From positions 1,302,001 to 1,366,000 of the forward strand of contig NZ_CP136759.1 of assembly GCF_032931615.1 (NCBI RefSeq): a stretch of DNA of 64,000 bases, read 5' to 3'. The position numbers and the translations under genes are program-made. Source of the stretch: Palleronia sp. LCG004 (lineage in GTDB: Bacteria > Pseudomonadota > Alphaproteobacteria > Rhodobacterales > Rhodobacteraceae). How positions within the stretch are numbered: position 1 is the first letter of the stretch; each line of letters begins with the position of its first letter. The notes under the pieces are model-generated. The model did no database searches, was not told the origin of the DNA, and worked only from the letters and a program-made list of their open reading frames with translations. Of this stretch, positions 36,721 to 49,064 are shown one piece after another.

Positions 36721-37121
36721 ACCTGCTCCAGTTCGATGAGGCAGCCGTCGAAATCCTTGGGGTGCAGGAACAGCACCGGCTTGCCGTGTGCGCCTGTCCT
36801 GGGCGTGCCGTCCCCAAGGACCCGCGCGCCCTCCTCCGTCAGCCGGTCGCGGGCCGCGAGGATGTCCTCCACTTCGTAGCAGACGTGGTGGATGCCGCCA
36901 CCGGGCGACTTCTCGAGGAAGCCCGCGATCGGGCTCGCCTCTCCCAGCGGGTGCAAAAGCTCGACCTTGGTGTTCGGCAGCGTGACGAAGACGACCGTCA
37001 CGCCATGTTCCGGCAGATCCTGCGCGTCACCGACATCAGCGCCGAGCATCTGAGTATACTGACGGCAGGATGCCGCCAGATCCGGCACGGCGATGGCGAT
37101 ATGATTGAGGCGTCCGATCAT
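36717..37121 (-). CDS. mce: Methylmalonyl-CoA epimerase
   Basis: A VOC-fold enzyme that racemises methylmalonyl-CoA in the propionate pathway. The 134-residue product has the family LNHIAIAVPDL with the metal histidine, the THLPNTKVELLHPLG-like central strand (position 55-70), GGGIHHVCYEV, and a C-terminal LHPKDFDGCLIELEQ with the metal glutamate. The start is the ATG ending at 37121 (MIGRLNHIAIAV). It is translationally coupled to DUF1467. Confidence 0.93.
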   Translation of the reverse strand: MIGRLNHIAIAVPDLAASCRQYTQMLGADVGDAQDLPEHGVTVVFVTLPNTKVELLHPLGEASPIAGFLEKSPGGGIHHVCYEVEDILAARDRLTEEGARVLGDGTPRTGAHGKPVLFLHPKDFDGCLIELEQV

Positions 37122-37211
37122 CGGCGCGGATCCCTTCGGGGCGGCACGGGCAAAACCCTTAGCCCCCAGGCGAGGGACGCGCAACCGACCGGACGGAAGC
37201 ACCGATTACGG

Positions 37212-37226
37212 TTAACCCGATATTAG
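37212..37226 (+). promoter_or_regulatory. Possible CtrA-type binding site
   Basis: TTAA-CCCGATA-TTAG (37212-37226) is a seven-of-eight match to the CtrA consensus TTAA-N7-TTAA. It lies 44 bases before the likely start of the receiver-domain gene, a reasonable promoter position. Chance occurrence is possible in a single site. Confidence 0.35.
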
Positions 37227-37269
37227 TCAAAGTCACCCTTCATTGGGCGCCAGAGACATGGAGAAACCT

Positions 37270-37995
37270 ATGCCGGATATTTTGGACGAATTCCTTTTTC
37301 CCCGCCGCCCCACAGCCGAAAGGCCACTCCTCGGGCAAACGGTCCTCATCGTCGAAGACAGCCGCTTTGCCGGAGAGACGATGCGGCTGATGTGCCTGCG
37401 CGGCGGTGCGCGCATCCGGCGGGCGGACAGCCTGCGCTCGGCAGCGCGGCACCTCAAGACCTATCGGCCGACGATCGTGGTCGTCGATCTCGGGCTGCCG
37501 GACGGATCAGGCCTCGATCTCATCCGTCAGCTTTCGGCAGCGAGCCCGCGCGTCCCGGCATTGCTGGCGGTATCGGGAGATCCCATGCAGGAAGATGCGG
37601 CGATGCGCGCCGGTGCCGACGATTTCCTGACGAAGCCTTTCGGATCGGTCGCAGCGTTTCACGCGGCCATCCTCTCGCGGCTACCTGAAACCGCGCAGCC
37701 GCAGGGCCCTCGCATCGTCAGCAACGAGATCGTCGTGGCCGACCCCTCCGCACTCGGCGACGACTATGCACTCATCATGGATCTTCTGAAGGTTGAGAAC
37801 GACGACACGGTCATGGCCTATGCCGCGAGCTTTGCGATCAATCTCGCGCACAGCACCGGCGATGCCGAGCTACTGGCTGCCGGCCGCGCACAGCAAACAG
37901 CCCTGACCGACGGCGAGAGAGCGGGAGACGCGCATGGCGATCTTGGCGCACTCGTGCGCCGTCGCATGACAGTCGACGGATCGTTGGCCGTTTAA
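37270..37995 (+). CDS. Orphan response regulator (receiver domain)
   Basis: A receiver-domain protein of 241 residues. Acidic residues in LIVEDS (Glu29, Asp30), the phospho-acceptor Asp73 in VVDLGLPDGSG and Lys122 in LTKPFG are all present. The C-terminal 100 residues have no recognised output domain. GGAG stands six bases before the ATG at 37270; an ATG four codons upstream (37258) is also in frame. No kinase gene is adjacent. Confidence 0.85.
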   Translation: MPDILDEFLFPRRPTAERPLLGQTVLIVEDSRFAGETMRLMCLRGGARIRRADSLRSAARHLKTYRPTIVVVDLGLPDGSGLDLIRQLSAASPRVPALLAVSGDPMQEDAAMRAGADDFLTKPFGSVAAFHAAILSRLPETAQPQGPRIVSNEIVVADPSALGDDYALIMDLLKVENDDTVMAYAASFAINLAHSTGDAELLAAGRAQQTALTDGERAGDAHGDLGALVRRRMTVDGSLAV

Positions 37996-38085
37996 AGTCC
38001 TGCGGAGAGTGAATGAGTTTGCGGTCAGGCAGCCCTCGAAGGACCGCGCAAGCAACCTTGAGCTTGATCCAAGTGCACCGGCTTC

Positions 38086-38117
38086 GCCGGAATCGCCTAG
38101 ATTGCGGCGATTCCGGC
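38086..38117. terminator. Long hairpin between convergent genes
   Basis: GCCGGAATCGCC (38086-38097) pairs perfectly with GGCGATTCCGGC (38106-38117) over 12 pairs around an eight-base loop. It lies between the receiver gene (+) and the aspS stop (-) and could terminate both. No T tract follows. A shorter CCGG-CTTCG-CCGG hairpin upstream competes for one arm. Confidence 0.55.
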
Positions 38118-38137
38118 ATTCAGATCGGTTTGAAGAC

Positions 38138-39913
38138 CTACTTTTCCGACGGCAGGACGCGAAGCCCGAGTTCGCGCAACTGCGCGGGCGTGGGATCGCT
38201 CGGTGCGCCCATCATCAAGTCCTGCGCCTGCTGGTTCATCGGGAACATGATGACCTCCCGGATATTCTGCTCGTCGGCAAGCAACATCACGATCCGGTCG
38301 ATGCCAGCAGCGCATCCACCATGCGGTGGCGCGCCATAGCGGAACGCGTTGACCATGCCACCGAAGCGGTTGCGGACCTCGTCCTCGGAATAGCCTGCGA
38401 TCTCGAACGCCTTGAACATGATCTCGGGCCGGTGGTTCCGAATTGCGCCCGAGACCAGTTCGTACCCATTGCAGGCCAGATCGTACTGAAATCCCTTAAC
38501 TTCCAGAGGATCGCCCTCCAGCGCCGCCATACCGCCCTGCGGCATGGAGAAGGGATTGTGAGAGAAGTCGATCCGACCCTCGTCGTCCTTCTCATACATC
38601 GGGAAATCGACGATCCAGGCGAATGCGAACCTGTTCTTGTCGGTCAGTTCAAGTTCTTCGCCGATGACGGTACGGGCACGGCCCGCCACGCCCTCGAAAT
38701 CGGCGGGCTTGCCGCCGAGAAAGAAGGCCGCGTCGCCCTTGCCGAGGCCAAGCTGCTGACGGATCGCCTCGGTCCGTTCGGGGCCGATATTCTTTGCAAG
38801 CGGTCCCGCAGCTTCGATCCCGTCCTCGCCGTCGCGCCAGAAGATATAGCCCATTCCAGGAAGGCCCTGTTCCTGCGCGAACTTGTTCATCCGGTCGCAG
38901 AATTTGCGGCTGCCACCGCGCGGCGCGGGAATGGCGCGGACCTCTGTTCCTTCTTTTTCAAGAAGTTCCGCGAAAATCTTGAAGCCGCTTCCCGCGAAAT
39001 GTTCTGACACGACCTGCATCTTGATGGGGTTGCGAAGGTCCGGCTTGTCGGTGCCGTACCAGAGCGCGGCATCGGCATAGCTGATGCGCGGAAATGTCTG
39101 GTCGACCTCGCGACCGCCGCCGAACGTCTCGAAGCAGCCGCGGATCACGGGCTCGATCGTGGCGAAAACATCCTCCTGTTCCACGAAGGACATCTCGAGG
39201 TCGAGCTGGTAGAAATCGGTGGGCGAGCGGTCGGCGCGCGGGTCTTCGTCGCGGAAACAGGGCGCGATCTGGAAATACTTGTCGAAGCCCGACACCATGA
39301 TCAGCTGCTTGAATTGCTGCGGTGCCTGCGGCAGCGCGTAGAACTTGCCGGGATGCAACCGCGACGGCACGAGAAAGTCGCGCGCGCCCTCGGGCGAGGA
39401 GGCGGTCAGGATGGGCGTCTGGTATTCGCGGAACTTCTGGTCCCACATCCGTTCGCGCAGGTCGCGCACGACGTCCGAGCGCAGCACCATGTTGTCGTGC
39501 AGTCCCTGCCGGCGCAGATCGAGGAAGCGATACTTGAGACGCGTCTCCTCAGGGTAGTCCTGTTCGCCGAACACTGGCAGAGGGAGCTCCTCGGCACGGC
39601 CGAGCACCTCGAGACCGCGGGCGTAGACCTCGATCTCGCCCGTGGGGATCCGCGGATTCACGAGGGCGTCGTCCCGCGCCTTGACCGAGCCGCCGATCGA
39701 CAGGCACCATTCGCTCCGGACTTTCTCCATCTCGGAGAAAACGGGGCTGTCGGGATCGCAGATGACCTGCGTCATGCCGTAATGGTCGCGCAGGTCGATG
39801 AAGAGCACACCGCCATGATCGCGCACCCGGTGAACCCATCCCGAAAGGCGGACCTCCGCGCCGACATGGCTGCGGTCGAGATCGGCGCAGGTATGGCTGC
39901 GGTAGGCGTTCAT
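38138..39913 (-). CDS. aspS: Aspartyl-tRNA synthetase (probably non-discriminating type)
   Basis: A class II tRNA synthetase of 591 residues, the normal length for the bacterial type. It begins with the OB-fold anticodon domain ([23 protein letters not shown]) and has motif 2 [19 protein letters not shown], the GAD insertion, and motif 3 [15 protein letters not shown]. Many alphaproteobacteria use AspRS for both tRNA-Asp and tRNA-Asn; whether this one does cannot be told here. AAGGA precedes the ATG ending at 39913. Confidence 0.97.
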   Translation of the reverse strand: MNAYRSHTCADLDRSHVGAEVRLSGWVHRVRDHGGVLFIDLRDHYGMTQVICDPDSPVFSEMEKVRSEWCLSIGGSVKARDDALVNPRIPTGEIEVYARGLEVLGRAEELPLPVFGEQDYPEETRLKYRFLDLRRQGLHDNMVLRSDVVRDLRERMWDQKFREYQTPILTASSPEGARDFLVPSRLHPGKFYALPQAPQQFKQLIMVSGFDKYFQIAPCFRDEDPRADRSPTDFYQLDLEMSFVEQEDVFATIEPVIRGCFETFGGGREVDQTFPRISYADAALWYGTDKPDLRNPIKMQVVSEHFAGSGFKIFAELLEKEGTEVRAIPAPRGGSRKFCDRMNKFAQEQGLPGMGYIFWRDGEDGIEAAGPLAKNIGPERTEAIRQQLGLGKGDAAFFLGGKPADFEGVAGRARTVIGEELELTDKNRFAFAWIVDFPMYEKDDEGRIDFSHNPFSMPQGGMAALEGDPLEVKGFQYDLACNGYELVSGAIRNHRPEIMFKAFEIAGYSEDEVRNRFGGMVNAFRYGAPPHGGCAAGIDRIVMLLADEQNIREVIMFPMNQQAQDLMMGAPSDPTPAQLRELGLRVLPSEK

Positions 39914-40110
39914 GGGACGTCCTTTCATTGCTCAAGCGGCCCCGCGCATACACTAGGCCCATGGAAGGAAGTCAAGCACCGCCGACAAGGCCGCACCAAG
40001 GGGGTTGCATCCGTCGAGGAATCCAGCACGCTAATTTTTCGTGAGCGAAGCAGCGGCGATACCAGCCGCCCCGCAACAGCATGGGAACACGAAGGAAAGA
40101 GATCGGGCCG

Positions 40111-41307
40111 ATGTGGGATCGGATGTTCGAGAGGATCGTGCGGGACGTCTTTCGCGACGGAACGCTCGATGTGACACTGCCCTCCGGGAGGCGTTTCACC
40201 GCCGGATCGGGCTCCCCTAAAATGACGGTAAGGATCACCGACCCTACCCTGCCAAGGCGGATCGTGGCCAATCCCGATCTTGGGCTCGGCGAGGGGTACA
40301 TGGACGGCGGGATCGAGATCGAGGGCGACGATCTGCGTGGTTTTCTTGACATGATGTTCCACAATCTCGGCACGGGAAACCGGACCTGGATTCTCGATCT
40401 GCACAACCGGATGGGCCGGCGCCTGCGCCGGATGAGCCAGTGGAACCCGATGAGCCGCGCGCGAAGCAACGTCGCCCATCACTACGACCTTTCGGCAGAG
40501 CTCTACGACATCTTCCTCGACGCGGATCGCCAGTATAGCTGCGCCTATTTCCGGCACGAGGACGACAGCCTCGAGCAGGCCCAGTCCGACAAGAAGACGC
40601 ATATCGCGGCCAAGCTGCTGATCGAGCCGGGCATGGAGATCCTCGATATCGGCTGCGGGTGGGGCGGGATGGCGCTGACGCTTGCCCGCGATTTCGGCGC
40701 GAAGGTGACGGGCGTGACCCTTTCGCGCGAACAGCACGCCATCGCCGAACGGCGCGCGCGAGAGGCGGGGCTTGAGGATAGGGTCGAATTTCTGCTGAGC
40801 GATTACCGTGCGATCGACCGGACCTTCGATCGCATCGTGTCGGTCGGCATGTTCGAGCATGTGGGCCAACCGCATTACGACGAATATTTCGCCAAGGTAC
40901 ACGATATGCTGCGCCCCGACGGCGTCGCGCTTATCCATACGATCGGGCGCACCGATGCGCCCGGTGCCACCTCGCCCTTCATCGCGAAGTATATCTTTCC
41001 CGGCGGATACGTGCCCGCCTTGTCGGAGATGAGCGCGGCCTTCGAACGGCAGGGCCTCGGTTCGACGGATATCGAGGTCTGGCGAATGCATTACGCCAAG
41101 ACGTTGCGGCATTGGGAAGAAAGGTTCTCGGCCGGGATCGAGAAGGCGCGCGCGCTTTACGACGACCGCTTCTGCCGTATGTGGCGCTACTACCTCGTGG
41201 CCTCCGAACTCAGCTTCGTCCACGGGCATCAGGTCGTCTTCCAGGCGCAACTCGCCCATCGCAAGACCGCCGTGCCGATCACCCGCGACTACCTCTATCG
41301 AAACTAG
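40111..41307 (+). CDS. Cyclopropane-fatty-acyl-phospholipid synthase family protein
   Basis: A CFA-synthase family enzyme that transfers a methylene group from S-adenosylmethionine to unsaturated phospholipid acyl chains. The product has 398 residues from the ATG at 40111 ([10 protein letters not shown]), or ten more from 40081. It has the family [16 protein letters not shown] motif, the SAM-binding [16 protein letters not shown], and the [10 protein letters not shown] and TIGRTDAP segments. It is divergent from aspS. Confidence 0.9.
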   Translation: MWDRMFERIVRDVFRDGTLDVTLPSGRRFTAGSGSPKMTVRITDPTLPRRIVANPDLGLGEGYMDGGIEIEGDDLRGFLDMMFHNLGTGNRTWILDLHNRMGRRLRRMSQWNPMSRARSNVAHHYDLSAELYDIFLDADRQYSCAYFRHEDDSLEQAQSDKKTHIAAKLLIEPGMEILDIGCGWGGMALTLARDFGAKVTGVTLSREQHAIAERRAREAGLEDRVEFLLSDYRAIDRTFDRIVSVGMFEHVGQPHYDEYFAKVHDMLRPDGVALIHTIGRTDAPGATSPFIAKYIFPGGYVPALSEMSAAFERQGLGSTDIEVWRMHYAKTLRHWEERFSAGIEKARALYDDRFCRMWRYYLVASELSFVHGHQVVFQAQLAHRKTAVPITRDYLYRN

Positions 41308-41390
41308 ACGCGTCTCATCCTCTCCCGAATGACCTTGCGCCGCGACGTCGCACGGATATAACCCCCGACGATTTTGCCCCGGGGGACGCC

Positions 41391-44717
<3,327 letters not shown>

Positions 44718-44722
44718 AATGA

Positions 44723-44749
44723 GATCAGGAGAGCGAGCCTCTCCTGATC
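44723..44749 (+). terminator. Hairpin downstream of carB
   Basis: GATCAGGAGAG (44723-44733) pairs perfectly with CTCTCCTGATC (44739-44749) around a five-base loop, six bases past the carB stop. It lacks a T tract but is the obvious end structure of the carB transcript. Confidence 0.6.
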
Positions 44750-45403
44750 AGTTGACTGTAACTTGCCTCGACCGAGCATCGTGGCAGGTGGCCTTCAGCT
44801 GTGCTTTGAGATCAATGCTGTTTGACCGGAACGCACGAGAGCAATTCCGCTTCAGATTTCCATGCTAGATTTCCGAACGTTGCTATTTCTAATTTGGCCT
44901 CTCTAATTCGACGACAGCATCCTGGATACGCTTTGGCCTGTTCCAATGCGAAGCAGCAATGTCTTCCTCTGGAAAATACAGTGGCGAGCATCCTGTCTAG
45001 CTCTCTCATGGCAAACCGTCCGTTCAACAGTATTGCTATGCAAGTCCGCTTGGACGTATTCCGCTCGCTTGCTTACATCGATTATCATGGCCAACGTTGA
45101 AGGAAGGTTTTCGGCATTCAATGAAACCTCCGATAATATTGCACCCAACTTTGCCGCATTCGACATCTCACAACATGCCCAGCCGGTGCTGCTCTTACTT
45201 TGGGCTATGCAGTCTCTGCAATTCCGGCACATCGTACCACCTCGGGCAGATTCAATCGAAGAGAGGGTTTTGCACGAAGAGCGATCGTGATTGAGACTAT
45301 CCCTGCCGTGACTCTCTAAGAGAAAGGCAGGAGAGGAATTATCTAAGGTCGGTCAAACGGCAGAGGCTGCTCGGTACGAATTTCTTTCAAGGTTCCTAAC
45401 CCC
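44750..45403. other. Low-GC intergenic stretch with no recognised gene
   Basis: About 650 bases of clearly lower GC than the surroundings. No protein family is recognisable in any frame. The best open frame is on the minus strand (44903-45232, 109 residues, ATG preceded by GAGGTGG); it is cysteine-rich near the N-terminus and matches nothing I know. The stretch ends at the left terminal repeat of the IS remnant, so it may be acquired DNA or gene debris. Confidence 0.6.
44903..45232 (-). CDS. Doubtful hypothetical protein in low-GC accessory DNA
   Basis: An open frame of 109 residues that starts MCRNCRDCIAQSK. The only positive sign is a GAGGTGG five bases before the ATG. Cysteines cluster at the N-terminus (Cys2, Cys5, Cys8, then CC at 20-21). 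No domain, signal peptide or membrane span is seen, and overlapping frames of similar length exist on the other strand. It may be non-coding. Confidence 0.25.
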   Translation of the reverse strand: MCRNCRDCIAQSKSSTGWACCEMSNAAKLGAILSEVSLNAENLPSTLAMIIDVSKRAEYVQADLHSNTVERTVCHERARQDARHCIFQRKTLLLRIGTGQSVSRMLSSN

Positions 45404-46443
45404 GGCGTTGGTGCGGAGCTCTGTCATCCGACGGTTCACAGCGCGTATCCATGCGGTGAGAGGGCTTGCACGAGGGAGCCTACCCCGCCCGCTGCCGATG
45501 ACGAACGGATCCTGCTGCAACGCGGTGTCATGGAAGTGCGGCTCGATGTTGATCCGGGTCGATCAAGACGCGGCTTGGCTGGCGCGGCATGATGAGCGGC
45601 CCGGCCGTCCAACCGTCTTCTCGGATGCCGCCATCCAATTCTGTCTTTCGATCAAAGTGCTTTTCCAAGCTGCCCTTGCGACAGACCGCAGGCATGATGG
45701 CGAGCCTGCTGCGGCTGGCGGGGATGGACTGGTCCGGGCCCGACCTCAGCACCTCGTGCCGTCGACAGAAGACTTTGGAAGTCCAGATCCCGTGTCGGCG
45801 TGTCGATGGCCCGCTCGATCTGTTCGTGGACAGCATCGGCATCAAGTTCCCTTAAGATGGCGAATGGCAGGCATGCAAGCACGGCGTGCAAGGTCGGTGC
45901 CGATCGTGCAAGGTCCACCTGGCTATAGAGACGGCGACCTCGGGCATCCGGGCCGCAGAGCTCACCCCAGTCAGCGATGGCGCAGTCCAATCCTGCCCGG
46001 GCTGCTCGCTCAGATTCCCGACGACGAGCGGATCGACACGGTTGCGGCCGACGGTGCGTGTGACACCCGCCGCCGTCAGATGGCCATCACCGAACGGCGG
46101 GCCATCCCGATCCGGAAGGACGGGCGCGCCTGGAAAGAAGACGGCCCGGCGGCGAAGGCTCGGAACGGGAGGCTGGGCCCCACGAAGCACTACGGTCGCG
46201 CATTCCGGAAGCATTGGACCGGATCCCACGCTCGGAGACGCAAAGACGCAAAGATGCGAGGTATAAAGGCCTCCGGCGAACGCATCGTCGCCCGAGACCC
46301 TGACCGCCAGACAATCGAAAGCGACATCCGCATCGCACTCATCAATCGCGCCAACACCCCCGGCACCGCCGACATGCTCCGCGCGGCATAACGTCAGCGG
46401 GGAAAAAGGGTTATGCCTCAGACGTGAGGTCCGCAACAATGCC
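45404..46443. mobile_element. Decayed IS5-family insertion sequence
   Basis: About 1.04 kb bounded by imperfect inverted repeats: GGCGTTGGTGCGGAGCTC at 45404-45421, and the reverse complement GGCATTGTTGCGGACCTC at 46426-46443 (15 of 18 identical). The repeats enclose a frameshifted IS5-type transposase. The size fits IS5 elements. No target duplication is evident at the ends, so the copy is old or has been rearranged. Confidence 0.7.
45495..46391 (+). pseudogene. IS5-family transposase, frameshifted remnant
   Basis: Pieces of an IS5-type DDE transposase lie in successive plus-strand frames. GRPTVFSDAAIQFCLSIKVLF is in one frame (to about 45670); LPLRQTAGMMASLLRLAGMDW, CRRQKTLEVQIPCRR and DLFVDSIGIKF (with the first catalytic Asp) are in a second, ending at a stop at 45855; GEWQACKHGVQGRC and KVHLAIETATSGIRAAE follow in a third; DTVAADGACDTRRRQMAI, GRAFRKHWTGSHARR and GERIVARDPDRQT are back in the first. 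At least three frame changes and several substitutions mean it cannot make an active enzyme. Confidence 0.85.
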
Positions 46444-46700
46444 ATTACGGGGGCGTGACGTCAGTGGAGATAAGGAGAGTCAAAGTAGAAGGTAAAAGTT
46501 CTGCAAGAGCGCCGCGATCGCGGGAATATATTGTAACGCAGAATTCTAATATTCCGAGGCGACACCGCAATTGTATTAACGACCCGAATGGCGATTAGCT
46601 CTGGCAACGAATGAATATAGAAATTGTGGGCAGGCCTTGACGGGCAAAGTCTCGCTTTGACTACCAACCTTCGATCCGTTCAGACAAGCCGCATCGGTCC
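46444..46700. other. Low-GC spacer between the IS remnant and the glycan operon
   Basis: About 260 bases, AT-richer than the genes around it, with no supported open frame on either strand. It separates the IS remnant from the esterase stop and contains no clear terminator. Confidence 0.5.
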
Positions 46701-47636
46701 TCATTCACCGTAATCGCGCGTCAGGATGGCGGAGAGATGAAGCAAGGCCTCGTCCAGGCCATCGCGCCAATAGGGCCAGTCGTGCCCGCCCTCGCGTGCA
46801 ACAAACCTGTGACGTATTCCTGCATTCCTCAGATCCATATGGGCCAGAGCGTTCCCCTCGAAGAAAGGATCGTCGGCTCCGATGTCGAGATACAGCAGCG
46901 GGATCCGTTGGAACGCGGTCTTGTCGGTATCTCCCAGGATCGCGCCGATGTCGCCCCGCACCCGGGCAGCGTCGAGGCGTGCCTCGCCGGTGAGCCCTGG
47001 TCCGAACCACCCACCATAGCGCACTTCGTAGGCCTCGGCCGAGAGCGCGTCGATCTGAGCCTCGGTCCGGAACGCGCCGCCAAGCGCGGCGGCACCGGCC
47101 CAGACTTCCGGCCGTCGCAACTGATAGAACGTGGCCGCGACACCGCCCATCGAGATACCGAGCAAAGTACGGTTTCCCTCGGCACCGAGAGTGCGGTACC
47201 GCAACTCGATGGCGGGGACAAAATCATCGTGGAACATATCCTCCCACCGCATGATCCCGTCGGCGTCGTTCATGAAATAGGTTGCCACCCGGTTCGCGGC
47301 GTCACGTCGCCCGTCGGGGGCCACTGCGATCACCGGTGGGATCCGTCCTTCGGCGATCAGACGGTCGAGCACTTGGTCGATCTGCGCAAGTGTGAACCAG
47401 TCGCTCGGCTGTCCCGTCGCACCACCATGAAGCAGGTAGACAACCGGATAGGCCCGCGTATCCGTGGCGTAACCCGGCGGCAGGTAGAGCGCGTAGGAGA
47501 CGGGTCGGTCGAACGTACGGCTCTGCACCGTATTATCGAACGATACCGTGCCGTTCGCGGATTGAGCCGATGCGGCACCCGCCCACAATATTGCCAGCAG
47601 AATCGGCAGTGCCGTTCGAAGGACATGCAGGATCAT
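46701..47636 (-). CDS. Secreted esterase (esterase D/PF00756 type)
   Basis: An alpha/beta-hydrolase of 311 residues with a signal peptide (about 1-24, cleavage after ASA), so it acts in the periplasm or outside. The oxyanion HGG lies at 70-72, the nucleophile Ser162 in LGISMGG, and likely Asp255/256 (IGADDPFF) and His285 (EGGHDWPYW) complete the triad. Relatives are feruloyl or acetyl-xylan esterases and S-formylglutathione hydrolases. As the last gene of the glycan operon it may remove acyl groups from the polymer; this is inference. Confidence 0.85.
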   Translation of the reverse strand: MILHVLRTALPILLAILWAGAASAQSANGTVSFDNTVQSRTFDRPVSYALYLPPGYATDTRAYPVVYLLHGGATGQPSDWFTLAQIDQVLDRLIAEGRIPPVIAVAPDGRRDAANRVATYFMNDADGIMRWEDMFHDDFVPAIELRYRTLGAEGNRTLLGISMGGVAATFYQLRRPEVWAGAAALGGAFRTEAQIDALSAEAYEVRYGGWFGPGLTGEARLDAARVRGDIGAILGDTDKTAFQRIPLLYLDIGADDPFFEGNALAHMDLRNAGIRHRFVAREGGHDWPYWRDGLDEALLHLSAILTRDYGE

Positions 47637-47647
47637 GGGAGGCCTCC

Positions 47648-49063
47648 TCAGAGCTCGAGTTTGTAGGAAAGGCTGAGCGAACCGCCGAGCAAACCGGGCG
47701 GATCGCTGTCCGCCGGGTTCCAGGGCCAGCGGTTATTTCCGTAGTTTGAATAGGTGAATTGCAGCCAGTCCGAGATCTTGTAGCTTGCCGTGTAGGAATA
47801 GTCCGGGCTGAAGCTCTCCTGCTTGCCGGGGGCATAGACATAAGCCGTGCCGCTCAGGCGCAGATTTTCGGTCAGCGAGAACCCGCAGGATAGGGTCGCG
47901 CTCGTGTCGAACGGATCGGGTAGCCCCACGCCCAACGTACAGGCCGCCTTCTTGTCGAAAGGCAGCGGCAACTCCGGCAGTCTGATCGAGGCGCGCAGAC
48001 TCCCATCGGCAAGCGATTCGCTGAAGGTCTTGCCCGGGCCGCCGAACCGTGCGGTATAACTCGAATAACCGATCGTAACGCGTTCGGTCGCCTTGTAATT
48101 GAAGGCGTACGTAAAATCCGGGTCCCATGGTTGCTGCTGATCGGCCACAGGGTAGCCCACGAGCGAGATCCGTGCCGAGAGCTTCTCGGTCAGGCGGGCG
48201 CTGCAGCCCAGACTAACGCGCAGCTTGCCGTAGCGATCGTCGAGTTCGGCAAGATCGAAGTAACGCAAGCCCAGTCCAGTGCTCACGGAGCACGAAAGGC
48301 GGAACCGTTCGGCCAGTGACGGGGTAACCTGTGGGACATCACGCGGCGCTTCTGCTGCGTTCCTGCCGCTGGGTCCGCGCGAAATTGTGCTAAGGGGCGT
48401 AGGTCCCGACGATACGTCGCAAACATCGGGAAAGAACGGATCGGGCGCGGAGCAATCTTCCGATATGGCCGGTGTCTCGGGTGCGACGATCTCTGGCTCG
48501 TCCGGTGGCTCGGCCACTTCGATCGTCACTTCAGGCGCGATCACCGCGGCCTCGACGACCGGCGGTGCCGGCGGCGGCGGCGGTGGCGTTCCGGTGCCGG
48601 CGAGGATCCACTCCGCAACATGGCGGGCGAGCGCAGGACCGTCGGGCGAAACCGGTGGCGAGGGGCGCTCCGCGCCGATTGCGGGCACCACCTCTCGGCT
48701 GCCATCCGACCCCGAAATCTCGCAAGACACCGCGAGGGTACAGGTCACGATGAAATCCGCCTCCGATTGATCCGTGTCCGGCAAGACGATGGCCGAGCCG
48801 TCGGGAAACATCCGGTAACTCCAATCCGCAACCGTGCCCGTCTGAAAGCGCGACCAGACGAAGACATTCGGAGTATCCTCGATCACCTCTTGCGCCCCCG
48901 GTACTGCCGGATCGGACGTGTCGACGATCACCGGGCCCGGCAGACTAGGCCATGACAGGACGACGCCGTCCTGAGGCCCTGGCAAATCCACTTGTGCGGT
49001 TGCCATCGGCGTGACGAGGATCGCCAGGCCTGCACCGACAAGGTGTCGGACGACTAGGTCCAT
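47648..49063 (-). CDS. Outer-membrane beta-barrel protein with N-terminal periplasmic domain
   Basis: A 471-residue protein: signal peptide (1-23), an N-terminal domain (about 45-155) with Cys108 and Cys114, a proline-rich linker (160-200), and a C-terminal barrel (about 253-471) ending in SLSLSYKLEL, the alternating pattern and hydrophobic last residue of an outer-membrane protein. Two repeats in the barrel (291-337 and 397-441) share TE(K/N)L, PD(F/Y)(T/S)Y and YS(S/N)Y. The N-terminal domain resembles that of the upstream gene product. It could export or anchor the polymer. It begins one base after the upstream stop, with GGGAG before the ATG. Confidence 0.65.
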   Translation of the reverse strand: MDLVVRHLVGAGLAILVTPMATAQVDLPGPQDGVVLSWPSLPGPVIVDTSDPAVPGAQEVIEDTPNVFVWSRFQTGTVADWSYRMFPDGSAIVLPDTDQSEADFIVTCTLAVSCEISGSDGSREVVPAIGAERPSPPVSPDGPALARHVAEWILAGTGTPPPPPPAPPVVEAAVIAPEVTIEVAEPPDEPEIVAPETPAISEDCSAPDPFFPDVCDVSSGPTPLSTISRGPSGRNAAEAPRDVPQVTPSLAERFRLSCSVSTGLGLRYFDLAELDDRYGKLRVSLGCSARLTEKLSARISLVGYPVADQQQPWDPDFTYAFNYKATERVTIGYSSYTARFGGPGKTFSESLADGSLRASIRLPELPLPFDKKAACTLGVGLPDPFDTSATLSCGFSLTENLRLSGTAYVYAPGKQESFSPDYSYTASYKISDWLQFTYSNYGNNRWPWNPADSDPPGLLGGSLSLSYKLEL

Positions 49064-49064
49064 T

